A stretch of DNA of 14,322 nucleotides, taken from an alpha proteobacterium 3107 (lineage in GTDB: Bacteria; Pseudomonadota; Alphaproteobacteria; Rhodobacterales; Rhodobacteraceae). The translations under genes and the position numbers were made by a program. The notes under the pieces are model-generated. The model searched no databases. It was not told the DNA's origin and saw only the letters and a list, made by a program, of their open reading frames with translations. This document shows, one piece after another, positions 1 to 6,574 of the stretch (position 1 is its first letter; the number at the start of each line of letters is the position of its first letter). The DNA is taken from the NCBI GenBank assembly GCA_001483205.1, contig JPPB01000206.1, positions 1 through 14,322 on the forward strand. The letters run 5' to 3'.

Positions 1-20
1 CTCTCGCATGATGGTGCATC

Positions 21-63
21 GGTTGCCGGACAGTTCCGCCCGGCGGAACGCGCCCCGGCAACC
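21..63. repeat. Nested inverted repeat (long imperfect hairpin)
   Basis: Two perfect inverted repeats lie one inside the other. The outer arms are GGTTGCCGG (21-29) and CCGGCAACC (55-63). The inner arms are GTTCCGCC (33-40) and GGCGGAAC (42-49) around a single C. The arms are separated by ACA on one side and GCGCC on the other, so the RNA or single-stranded DNA would fold into a long stem with one asymmetric internal loop. No T-run follows on either strand. A plus-strand frame entering from the left stops at 9-11 and another at 73-75, so the hairpin could sit just past the 3' end of an off-window gene and act as a factor-assisted terminator. It could also be an operator or a small interspersed palindrome. 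The structure is certain; its role is not. Confidence 0.6.
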
Positions 64-192
64 GTCGCGCCATAACAACACCCGTGCGCGCCGGGGCCGC
101 GCCCGCCCTGCCCCGGCTTTTCCCCGCGCGCGGCCCGTGGCATGGTTGGCAACGCAGCAGGGGCATTCGGGCGACCGGCAGGGCAGACAGGC

Positions 193-705
193 ATGTGCAA
201 GTGGATCGGAATCGGCATTCTGGTGCTGGCGGCGTGGACCGGCGGCGCGGTGGCGCAGGAACAGGAACAGGAGCGCGGCCCCGTCACCAACCTGCCGCTG
301 CCCCGCTTCGTCTCGGTCAAGGCGGCAGAGGCAAATGTGCGCCGGGGGCCGGGCCTCACCCACCGGATCGACTGGGTGTTCAGGCGCCGCCACATGCCGG
401 TGCGGATCACGGCGGAATACGGCCATTGGCGGCGGGTGAGCGACCGCGACGGCGCTGGCGGCTGGGTGCATTATTCGCTGTTGTCCGGGGTGCGCACGGT
501 GATCGTCGAGGAAGACCTGCTGGCGCTGCGCGATGACCCCGATACCGGAACCCGGATCAACGCGCGGCTGGAGCTGGGGGTGATTGCCCGGCTTGGCGAC
601 TGCGTGGCCGGGTGGTGCGAGCTGTCGGCGGACGGGCACAAGGGTTGGGCACACAAGAGCGCCCTGTGGGGGGTGGAAGCAGAGCCGGAAAGCGCCGCCG
701 ACTGA
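193..705 (+). CDS. Secreted bacterial SH3-domain protein (SH3_4 / COG3807-like)
   Basis: A 170-residue exported protein of unknown specific role, probably acting in the periplasm or at the cell envelope. The N-terminus is a classic signal peptide: MCKW, a hydrophobic stretch to about residue 17, then GGAVAQ with likely cleavage after AVA. A Glu/Gln tract made by a CAGGAA tandem repeat follows. The mature part reads as two SH3-like repeats. The first, about residues 37-95, contains NVRRGPG, then WRRV and GWVH; the second, about residues 100-160, contains LRDDPD, then WCEL and GWAHKSALWGV. This matches the two-repeat SH3_4 family common in alphaproteobacteria. The ATG at 193 is chosen because it places the signal peptide at the N-terminus; in-frame codons upstream give only a non-signal leader. 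AGGG lies about 12 bases upstream. The gene converges on efp with a 30-base gap. Such domains are usually thought to bind peptidoglycan or peptides, which is inference here. Confidence 0.85.
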   Translation: MCKWIGIGILVLAAWTGGAVAQEQEQERGPVTNLPLPRFVSVKAAEANVRRGPGLTHRIDWVFRRRHMPVRITAEYGHWRRVSDRDGAGGWVHYSLLSGVRTVIVEEDLLALRDDPDTGTRINARLELGVIARLGDCVAGWCELSADGHKGWAHKSALWGVEAEPESAAD

Positions 706-735
706 CCCCCGCCGGGCCGATCTTACGCGCCCCCT

Positions 736-1299
736 TTACGCGCGTTCGGCATATTCCATCGTCTCGGTGTTGACGACAATCTCCTCGTCCGGGCCGACAA
801 ACGGCGGCACCATCACCCGCACCCCGTTCTCCAGCACCGCCGGTTTGAAGCTGCTGGCCGCGGTCTGGCCCTTGACCACCGGCTCGGTCTCGACCACCTT
901 GCAGGTGACTTTCTGCGGCAGAGCGGCGTTGAGCGCCTCATCCTCATAGAACTCCACCACGATGGTCATGCCGTCCTGAAGAAAGGGGCGGCGCTCTCCC
1001 AACAACTCCGCCGGCAGGCGAATCTGCTCATAGGTGCCGGTATCCATGAACACCAGCACCCCGCCATCCTCATAAAGAAACTGCTGGTCTTTCTGTTCCA
1101 GCCGCACCCGCTCCACCTTATCGGCAGAACGAAACCGCTCATTCAACTTTGATCCGTTGCGCAAATTACGCAGCTCCACCTGAGCGAAAGCGCCGCCTTT
1201 TCCGGGCTTTACGTGGTCAACCTTCACCGCAGCCCACAACCCGCCATTGTGCTCCAGCACATTTCCGGGGCGGATTTCATTTCCGTTGATTTTCGGCAT
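736..1299 (-). CDS. efp: Elongation factor P
   Basis: A 187-residue translation factor that binds ribosomes stalled at consecutive prolines, between the P and E sites, and stimulates peptide-bond formation. Length and sequence are those of full-length EF-P: an N-terminal KOW-like domain ([12 protein letters not shown]...), a central OB domain ([15 protein letters not shown]) and a C-terminal OB domain (about 130-187). The modified loop reads KPGKGGAF, with a lysine at position 34, the residue that is beta-lysylated in bacteria using EpmA/EpmB; the Arg-type (rhamnosylated) variant is therefore excluded. No modification enzyme is in this window. The start at 1299 is chosen over in-frame Met codons upstream because MPKINGN is the family N-terminus, and an AGGGA lies upstream. 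A plausible promoter lies at 1343-1371. The gene is divergent from the DUF6280-like gene and convergent with the SH3 gene. Confidence 0.97.
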   Translation of the reverse strand: MPKINGNEIRPGNVLEHNGGLWAAVKVDHVKPGKGGAFAQVELRNLRNGSKLNERFRSADKVERVRLEQKDQQFLYEDGGVLVFMDTGTYEQIRLPAELLGERRPFLQDGMTIVVEFYEDEALNAALPQKVTCKVVETEPVVKGQTAASSFKPAVLENGVRVMVPPFVGPDEEIVVNTETMEYAERA

Positions 1300-1342
1300 T
1301 TCACCAAATCCCTGACAAAATCTTGATGACTTTCGGGCACAA

Positions 1343-1371
1343 CCTATATATGGGTGGCAGAACCCATGCAA
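1343..1371 (-). promoter_or_regulatory. Candidate efp promoter with inverted repeat in the spacer
   Basis: Read on the minus strand, TTGCAT (1371-1366) is followed after 17 bases by TATAGG (1348-1343); an overlapping TATATA gives a 15-base spacer. The predicted transcript start would leave an untranslated leader of about 37 bases before the efp ATG. The spacer holds a short inverted repeat, TGGGT (1351-1355) and ACCCA (1362-1366), touching the -35 element, which could be an operator half-site pair. These are only partial matches to the sigma-70 consensus, found by eye. Confidence 0.4.
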
Positions 1372-1396
1372 TATGACGAGACAGGCTTACGGGAAT

Positions 1397-1409
1397 TGCG
1401 CTGAGCGCA
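1397..1409. repeat. 13-base palindrome in the efp / DUF6280 divergent region
   Basis: TGCGCT (1397-1402), a central G, and AGCGCA (1404-1409) form a perfect palindrome between two divergent genes. It sits just upstream of the efp -35 candidate and about 100 bases before the start of the DUF6280-like gene, so it could be an operator for one or both. Nearby, GCAGGATA occurs twice (1427-1434 and 1444-1451), 17 bases apart. No regulator is identified. Confidence 0.4.
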
Positions 1410-1506
1410 TAGCAGCCATTCGTTAAGCAGGATACCGAATCAGGCAGGATAATCATACTGGACACAACGCCTGAAAACACAAGAGTAAGACTCAAAGGAC
1501 GACGAG

Positions 1507-1899
1507 ATGTTGGATTTCGTTGATGGTGCCGCCTTTAACCATGAACAGGGAAACCGCGCGAAGAAGCTCTTTGCCGCGGTGGTTTTGGCCGCGTTGGATG
1601 ATGCCATTGCGGACGACCGGAAATATGGCAACGGGTCGGAACAGATTGCCCGCTGGGCGCGGTCCCGCGACGGGCGCGAAGTGCTGACCTGCGCCGGGAT
1701 CGACCCCAATGAGCGCGTGGTCAAGGGCCTGATGGCGTTTGTGTCCAGAGGGGTGCGCACCTCGGTCGCGCTGTCGCGGGAAGAAAGCGAGCGCCGCCAG
1801 CAGGCTGCTCTGGCGGCAGCGGAAGCGGCGCAGGCAGCAGAAGCAGCGGCGGCAGCGGCAGAGGCTGCTGAGGCGACAACAGAGGCCAAGGCCGCCTGA
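1507..1899 (+). CDS. Small DUF6280-like protein with alanine-rich tail
   Basis: A 130-residue cytoplasmic protein of unknown function with no signal peptide or membrane segment. The first about 95 residues (MLDFVDGAAFNHEQGN..., then RWARSRDGREV, CAGIDPNERVV and VALSREESERR) resemble a short family that I recall as DUF6280, seen in Rhodobacteraceae. The assignment rests on memory of the family and is moderate. From about residue 96 the protein turns into a tail of Ala, Glu and Gln ending TTEAKAA, predicted to be one long helix; this tail looks longer than usual for the family. The ATG at 1507 has AAAGGA about 8 bases upstream, a good ribosome binding site. The gene is divergent from efp and hpnC follows in the same direction after a 134-base GC-rich gap. 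A GATAAT at 1448-1453 is a possible -10 element, but its best -35 partner (TTAAGC, 1423-1428) is 19 bases away. Confidence 0.75.
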   Translation: MLDFVDGAAFNHEQGNRAKKLFAAVVLAALDDAIADDRKYGNGSEQIARWARSRDGREVLTCAGIDPNERVVKGLMAFVSRGVRTSVALSREESERRQQAALAAAEAAQAAEAAAAAAEAAEATTEAKAA

Positions 1900-2033
1900 T
1901 CCGTTCATCGCTTGGGTGGTTCCGGCTGTTTTCGGCCTGAATCGGGCGGTGCCGTGCCGGGGCCGGGCCGGGGGCCGGACATGGGGCCGGTGCGAAACAG
2001 GCCGGGGCGCGCGCTTTGCGGAAAAGGCGGTCG

Positions 2034-2915
2034 ATGACCATGACGGCAGAGGTGGAAACCCCATCCGGCAAATCCGCCGCTGACGAGAATTTCCCGGTCG
2101 GCTCGGTGCTTCTGCCCCCCCGTCTGCGCCCGCATATCAGGCTGTTTTATGCGTTCGCCCGCGCAATCGACGACATTGCCGACACGCCCGACCTGACCCC
2201 GGCTGAAAAGATCAGGCGCTTGGACGGGTTTGCCGATGCCATCCGGGGGGGCGGGTCGCCCGCCCCGTCCTTCCGCAAGGCCCATGCACTGCGCCACAGC
2301 CTGACAGAGACCGGGGTGAGCGACCGCCATTGCCTCGACCTTGTGCGCGCCTTCCGTCAGGATGCCGAAAAACTGCGCTATGACGATTGGGATGACCTGA
2401 TGGGCTATTGCGACCTGTCGGCCGCCCCGGTCGGGCGCTATCTGATCGACCTGCACGGCGAATCAGCGGCGGCCTATCCGTCATCGGATGCCCTGTGCAA
2501 TGCGCTTCAGGTGCTGAACCATCTTCAGGACTGCCGCGAGGATTATGAGACGCTGAACCGCGTTTACCTGCCGCAGGACTGGATGGCGGCGGCGGGGGGC
2601 GATGTCGGGGCTTTGGGGCAGGCCCGCGCGGATGCCGCGCTCCGGCAGGTGCTGGACCGGTGCCTTGATGCCACGGAACAGTTGCTGGCGCGCGCCGAGC
2701 CGTTGCCCCGGCGGGTGCGCGGCCTGCGCTTTGCGATGGAGGCCGCGGTGATTATCGCCATCGCGCGGAAACTGCTGGGTGCGCTGCGCAGGCGGGATCC
2801 GCTGGCCGAGCGGGTGGTGCTGTCCCGGTGGCAATTCGCGGCCTGTGTGCTGGTCGGGGTTGGCAGTGTTCTGAGGGGCCGAGCCGTTGGCCTGTTCCGC
2901 GCCGCGCCGGAGTGA
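2034..2915 (+). CDS. hpnC: Hydroxysqualene synthase HpnC (squalene/phytoene synthase family)
   Basis: A 293-residue prenyl-transferring enzyme of the trans-isoprenyl diphosphate synthase head-to-head class. In the bacterial HpnCDE route, HpnD condenses two FPP to presqualene diphosphate, HpnC converts this to hydroxysqualene, and HpnE reduces it to squalene for hopanoids. Visible features are ENFPVGS near the N-terminus, the first aspartate motif DDIAD (46-50), FRQDAEKLRYDDWDDLMGYC (about 107-126), SAAPVGRYLIDLHGE, and the second aspartate motif NHLQDCREDY (D166 and D170). The N-terminal ENFPVGS and the LQVLNHLQD region favour HpnC over HpnD or phytoene synthase. ATG 2034 is preferred over an upstream TTG (2016) because AAGG lies six bases before it; ATG 2040 is an alternative. 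No hpnD, hpnE or shc is nearby, so the gene is separated from its usual partners here. It converges on ispH across a repeat-filled gap. Confidence 0.88.
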   Translation: MTMTAEVETPSGKSAADENFPVGSVLLPPRLRPHIRLFYAFARAIDDIADTPDLTPAEKIRRLDGFADAIRGGGSPAPSFRKAHALRHSLTETGVSDRHCLDLVRAFRQDAEKLRYDDWDDLMGYCDLSAAPVGRYLIDLHGESAAAYPSSDALCNALQVLNHLQDCREDYETLNRVYLPQDWMAAAGGDVGALGQARADAALRQVLDRCLDATEQLLARAEPLPRRVRGLRFAMEAAVIIAIARKLLGALRRRDPLAERVVLSRWQFAACVLVGVGSVLRGRAVGLFRAAPE

Positions 2916-2922
2916 TGCGCCG

Positions 2923-2988
2923 TTATGCAAGCGCTTTCATCCCATTATGCAAGCGCTTTCACCCCATTATGCAAGCGCTTTCATCCCA
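2923..2988. repeat. Three tandem 22-base repeats carrying LacI/GalR-type operator cores
   Basis: Three head-to-tail 22-base copies occupy 2923-2944, 2945-2966 and 2967-2988. Copies 1 and 3 are identical and copy 2 differs by one base (T to C). Each contains TGCAAGCGCTTTCA (2926-2939, 2948-2961, 2970-2983), centred on the palindrome AAGCGCTT. This fits the general LacI/GalR-family operator pattern TGNAANCGNTTNCA at every fixed position. A 22-base period is about two helical turns, placing the three sites on one face of DNA. The array starts seven bases after the hpnC stop and ends ten bases before the ispH stop, so it almost fills the convergent gap. Twenty-two is not a multiple of three, so the array is not a peptide repeat. 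The regulator and regulated gene are unknown. Confidence 0.7.
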
Positions 2989-2998
2989 TGCCTTGCAC

Positions 2999-3955
2999 TC
3001 AGGCCCTGCCGCCATCTGCCCCTGCCAGTTCCCTCGGCAGCCGGAACGTCACGTTCTCCTCGATCCCCTTATAAGCGGAAACGGTGACCTCGAACATCTC
3101 TTCCAAACGCTCAATCAACCCCTGCACAAGGTATTCCGGGGCCGACGCGCCCGCCGTGACCCCCACGGTCTTCGCCCCATCCAGCCAGGCCGGATCAAGG
3201 CTCCCGGCATCGGGAATAAGATAGCTGTCGGTGCCGGACATCTCACCAATCTCGCGCAGGCGGTTGGAGTTAGAGCTATAATCCGCGCCGATCACCAGAA
3301 TCACGTCAGAGGTTTCCGCCAGCAGCCGCACCGCGGTCTGACGGTTCTGGGTCGCATAGCAGATGTCCTTCACATCGGGGCCCTGAATACCGGGAAACCG
3401 CACCTTGAGGGCGGCGATAATTTCGCGGGTGTCATCGACGCTGAGCGTCGTCTGCGTCACATAGGACAGCCGCTCCGGGTCGGCAGGCTGCAATGCCGCC
3501 ACATCCGCCAGGTCAGAGACCAGATGCACGCCGCCGGGCACCTGGCCCATAGTGCCCTCGACCTCCGGGTGTCCGGGATGCCCGATCAGGATGATTTCAT
3601 AGCCCTGCCGCGCGTATCGCTTGGTCTCGTTATGCACCTTGCTGACCAGCGGACAGGTGGCGTCAATCACCCGCAGGTCACCGTCCCCGGCATCATCCCA
3701 CACTTTGCGCGACACCCCATGGGCGCTGAACACCGCAATCGCCCCGGTCGGGATGTCGCTGACTTCCTCGACGAACCGCGCGCCCTTGGCGACCAGACTT
3801 TCAACAACATGCTTGTTGTGAACGATTTCATGGCGGACATAGACCGGCGCGCCGTAAATCTCCAGCGCCCGCTCCACGATGTCGATTGCCCTGACAACAC
3901 CGGCGCAAAATCCCCTCGGTTGGGCAAGGATCACCTGCAATGGTCGTTTGTTCAA
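2999..3955 (-). CDS. ispH: 4-hydroxy-3-methylbut-2-enyl diphosphate reductase
   Basis: A 318-residue iron-sulfur enzyme, last step of the MEP pathway, reducing HMBPP to IPP and DMAPP in the cytoplasm. The three conserved cluster cysteines are present: C17 (PRGFCAG), C101 (DATCPL) and C199 ([10 protein letters not shown]). Substrate histidines are H46 ([10 protein letters not shown]), H79 (FSAHGVS) and H129, and the catalytic glutamate is E131 ([11 protein letters not shown]). Length is normal. The start is TTG at 3955: no ATG is nearby in frame before the conserved Cys motif, and GGGAG lies seven bases upstream. GVVRAI replaces the common GVDRAI after the first Cys, a known natural variation not affecting ligands. 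The 192 bases between it and the phosphatase gene hold only a weak GC-rich stem (GCCCC at 4100-4104, GGGGC at 4108-4112) and no clear gene, so it may be co-transcribed with the pnt genes or have its own promoter. Confidence 0.96.
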   Translation of the reverse strand: MNKRPLQVILAQPRGFCAGVVRAIDIVERALEIYGAPVYVRHEIVHNKHVVESLVAKGARFVEEVSDIPTGAIAVFSAHGVSRKVWDDAGDGDLRVIDATCPLVSKVHNETKRYARQGYEIILIGHPGHPEVEGTMGQVPGGVHLVSDLADVAALQPADPERLSYVTQTTLSVDDTREIIAALKVRFPGIQGPDVKDICYATQNRQTAVRLLAETSDVILVIGADYSSNSNRLREIGEMSGTDSYLIPDAGSLDPAWLDGAKTVGVTAGASAPEYLVQGLIERLEEMFEVTVSAYKGIEENVTFRLPRELAGADGGRA

Positions 3956-4147
3956 CTGATTTCTCCCGTTGTTGGCGCGGTTGTTGCGCCGGAACCGTCC
4001 CGCCGGTCATTCCGCTGCGCACGGACAGGGGTTCGGGCCTTCGCAGCCCCCGGTGCATCCGTATCACACGCGCCCGCCCATGGGAAGCGGTGAATGGGCG
4101 CCCCGCCGGGGCTGCACGAGGCTGTCCGGGGGCCGACTCAAGCGCGT

Positions 4148-4609
4148 TCAGCCCTTCCGGGTCGGCGGACCGAACCGCTGAATCAACTGTTTGCCGATCT
4201 GATCCCGCGCCAGCCGATAGGCAACCAGCTTTTCCTCGCGCCGACTGCCAAGCCCGGTCGGGTCGATGATCGGCCAGTATTCCACATCAAGGTGATACCA
4301 GCGGGTCAGGTCAAGGGCGCGGTGCTGGCTGGCCGGGGACAGGGCGATAACCAGATCAAACCCCGAAAGATCATCACCCCATTCCTCCATCTCGTGAAAG
4401 GACCGGGTGCGGTGGCGGGAAAGCTCAACCCCCAGTTCCTGACAGACGGCAATGGAAAAACCGTCTATTTCCATGTCGTTCTTCACCCCGGCCGACTGCA
4501 CATAGCACTCCTGACCGTAGTATTTCTTCATCAGACCCTCGGCCATGGGCGATCTGACGGCGTTGTGGTCGCAACAGAACAGGACCGATTGTGGAAGACC
4601 GCCCGCCAC
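4148..4609 (-). CDS. Low-molecular-weight protein tyrosine phosphatase family protein
   Basis: A 153-residue cytoplasmic protein with the fold signature of LMW phosphatases and arsenate reductases. Near the N-terminus VLFCCDHNAVRSPMAEG holds a CX5R loop, with C13 as the likely nucleophile, R19 as the phosphate-binding arginine, then S20-P21. The general-acid Asp-Pro pair appears as D116-P117 (PIIDPTGL). The loop differs from the classical CxGNxCRSP, so true tyrosine phosphatase activity should not be assumed; ArsC-type reductase is another possibility, though the usual cysteine pair is not evident. The start is GTG at 4609, four bases after the UPF0262 stop, with a G-rich stretch about nine bases upstream; this suggests translational coupling. 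UPF0262 followed by this phosphatase is a pairing I recall in many alphaproteobacteria, there usually between hisD and infA; here the neighbours are pntB and ispH. Confidence 0.85.
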   Translation of the reverse strand: MAGGLPQSVLFCCDHNAVRSPMAEGLMKKYYGQECYVQSAGVKNDMEIDGFSIAVCQELGVELSRHRTRSFHEMEEWGDDLSGFDLVIALSPASQHRALDLTRWYHLDVEYWPIIDPTGLGSRREEKLVAYRLARDQIGKQLIQRFGPPTRKG

Positions 4610-4613
4610 CGCC

Positions 4614-5093
4614 TCAGCCCCCGAAATGCAGCACGCAGATCAGTGTGAACAGGCGGCGGGCGGTGTCGGTGTCGATCTCGGCCTTGCCCTCCAGCCGTTC
4701 CTGCAACACCCGCGCGCCTTCGTTGTGGATGCCGCGCCGGGCCATGTCGATTGCCTCGATCCGGCTGGGCGGCAGCTTTTTCACCGCATCGAAATAGCTT
4801 TCGCAAATCTGGAAATAGTCCTTGACCACCTGCCGGAACGGGCCGAGCGAGAGGTGAAACTCCGCCGCCTTCACGTCGTTCTCTGTGGCGATGTCAAAGA
4901 CAATGCGGCGGTTGCGGATCGCCAGCCCCAGGCGGAACGGGCCGGGGGGCGCGTCCCGGTCATCGCGCTGTGGCAGGGCAAAACTGTTGTCCTCCAGCAG
5001 ATCAAAGATCGCCACCCGGCGTTCCTGCTCAATCTCCGGCGTCGGCACCGGCAGGCCGCTGTCGTCGATATTGATATGGCAGATACGGGTCAT
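4614..5093 (-). CDS. UPF0262 family protein
   Basis: A 159-residue cytoplasmic protein of the alphaproteobacterial UPF0262 family, function unknown. Recognised from MTRICHINIDD, PTPEIEQERRVAIFDLLEDN (about 17-36), the central PFRLGLAIRNRRIVFDI, FHLSLGPFRQVVKDYF and IEAIDMARRGIHNEGA, then the C-terminal DTARRLFTLICVLHFGG. It has no signal peptide or membrane segment. ATG 5093 is chosen because the family begins with this MTRI-like sequence. A GTG at 5117 overlaps the pntB stop as GTGA and would add eight residues (MTGAPGHT); coupling through it is possible, since neither start has a strong Shine-Dalgarno. It follows pntB closely and precedes the phosphatase gene by four bases, so these are probably one transcript. 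Confidence 0.92.
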   Translation of the reverse strand: MTRICHINIDDSGLPVPTPEIEQERRVAIFDLLEDNSFALPQRDDRDAPPGPFRLGLAIRNRRIVFDIATENDVKAAEFHLSLGPFRQVVKDYFQICESYFDAVKKLPPSRIEAIDMARRGIHNEGARVLQERLEGKAEIDTDTARRLFTLICVLHFGG

Positions 5094-5113
5094 GGTGTGG
5101 CCGGGTGCCCCCG

Positions 5114-6553
5114 TCACTCAATCAGCGCCAGCAGCCGGTTGAGGCTCTCGCGCGCATCACCATAATACATCTGGGTGTTTTCCTTGTAGAACAGCGGGTT
5201 TTCGATGCCTGAATATCCCGCCCCCTGCCCGCGTTTGGACACGAAAACCCGCGCCGCCTTCCAGCATTCGAGCACCGGCATTCCGGCAATCGGGCTGTTG
5301 GGGTCTTCCTGCGCCGCCGGGTTCACGATGTCATTCGAGCCGATGACAATCGCCACATCGGTATCGGGAAAATCCCCGTTGATCTCGTCCATTTCCAGCA
5401 CGATGTCATAGGGCACCCGTGCCTCGGCCAGCAGAACATTCATGTGGCCCGGCAAGCGCCCGGCGACCGGATGAATGGCAAAGCGCACCCGCTTGCCCTT
5501 TGCCCTGAGCTTGCGCGTCAGTTCTGAAACCGCCTGTTGCGCCTGCGCCACCGCCATGCCGTATCCCGGCACGATGATGATGCTGTCGGCGTCTTCCAGC
5601 GCGGCGGCAACGCCCTCGGCCTCAATGGCGGTCTGTTCGCCCTCAATCTTTGCGCCCGGCCCGGTGGCCCCGCCGAACCCGCCCAGAATGACGCTGACAA
5701 AATGCCGGTTCATCGCCCGGCACATGATATAGGACAGGATCGCGCCCGAAGACCCCACCAGCGCCCCGGTCACAATCAGCAGATCATTGCCAAGGGTAAA
5801 GCCGATGGCCGCCGCCGCCCACCCGGAATAAGAGTTCAGCATACTGACCACCACCGGCATGTCGGCCCCGCCGATCCCCATGATCAGATGCCAGCCGATA
5901 AAGAAGGCCAGCGCCGCCATCAGCACCAGGGTCCAGATGCCGGAACCATCGAAATACAAGCCCCCCAGCACCACCGACGCCACCAGCGCCGCCGCATTCA
6001 GCACATGGCCGCCGGGCAGTTTTCGCGGCTTGCCGTCGATCCGGCCCGCCAGCTTGCCAAAGGCGACGACGGAGCCGGTAAAGGTGACGGCCCCGATGAA
6101 AATGCCCAGAAACACCTCGCCCTGAAGAAAGGCGATCTCTGCCGGGGTTTTCTGCGCCACCTTAGCGGCAAAGCCGGAAAAGCCCTCTGTCGGTCCGCCC
6201 GCCGCCCGGACAGCAGCAACCCGCAGGCGCTCAATCTCGGCATTGAAGCCGATAAAGACCGCAGCAAGGCCGACAAAACTGTGCAGCGCCGCCACCAGTT
6301 GCGGCATTTCCGTCATCTCTACCCGGCGGGCGACCTCATAGCCCGCGTAAGAGCCGATGGCGACCATCGGAACCAGCAGCCAGTATCTGCCGACCCCCGG
6401 CCCGAAGGCGGTGAACAGCACCGCCATCGCCATGCCCGCGATTCCATACCAGACCGCGCGCTTGGCGCTTTCCTGGCCCGACAACCCGCCAAGCGAGAGG
6501 ATGAAGAGCACACTGGCCGCAATCGACGCGGCGGAAACCAGTCCAATTCCCAT
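5114..6553 (-). CDS. pntB: NAD(P) transhydrogenase subunit beta
   Basis: A 479-residue inner-membrane subunit of proton-translocating transhydrogenase, which uses the proton gradient to drive hydride transfer from NADH to NADP+. The N-terminal about 265 residues are a string of hydrophobic helices (domain II), beginning [20 protein letters not shown], with a loop around residues 125-160. The C-terminal about 190 residues are soluble domain [15 protein letters not shown] at 328-339 is the NADP(H)-binding glycine-rich motif, followed by [44 protein letters not shown] and [20 protein letters not shown]. All are typical of PntB and the length is normal. ATG 6553 has GGGGGA about ten bases upstream. 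It lies 21 bases downstream of pntA, in the same operon. Confidence 0.97.
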   Translation of the reverse strand: MGIGLVSAASIAASVLFILSLGGLSGQESAKRAVWYGIAGMAMAVLFTAFGPGVGRYWLLVPMVAIGSYAGYEVARRVEMTEMPQLVAALHSFVGLAAVFIGFNAEIERLRVAAVRAAGGPTEGFSGFAAKVAQKTPAEIAFLQGEVFLGIFIGAVTFTGSVVAFGKLAGRIDGKPRKLPGGHVLNAAALVASVVLGGLYFDGSGIWTLVLMAALAFFIGWHLIMGIGGADMPVVVSMLNSYSGWAAAAIGFTLGNDLLIVTGALVGSSGAILSYIMCRAMNRHFVSVILGGFGGATGPGAKIEGEQTAIEAEGVAAALEDADSIIIVPGYGMAVAQAQQAVSELTRKLRAKGKRVRFAIHPVAGRLPGHMNVLLAEARVPYDIVLEMDEINGDFPDTDVAIVIGSNDIVNPAAQEDPNSPIAGMPVLECWKAARVFVSKRGQGAGYSGIENPLFYKENTQMYYGDARESLNRLLALIE

Positions 6554-6574
6554 ATCGAGTTTTCCCCCCGCGGC

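Noticed and set aside
8..439. Long plus-strand open frame covering the left edge, and overlapping frames to 536
   Set aside because: Its translation is Arg/Pro/Ala-rich low-complexity sequence typical of a shifted GC-rich frame, and it overlaps the clear SH3-domain gene in another frame.
723..743. TTACGCGC repeated twice between the SH3 gene and efp
   Set aside because: Short GC-rich repeat partly inside the efp stop region; likely chance.
2923..2988. CRISPR-like array
   Set aside because: The copies are directly adjacent with no spacers, and no cas genes are present.
2887..3087. Peptide-coding reading of the 22-base repeats
   Set aside because: The repeat length is not a multiple of three, so no frame gives a repeated peptide, and the frames overlap hpnC and ispH.
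4100..4112. GCCCC/GGGGC stem between the phosphatase gene and ispH as a terminator
   Set aside because: Only five base pairs with a three-base loop and no T-run on the minus strand; common by chance in DNA this GC-rich.
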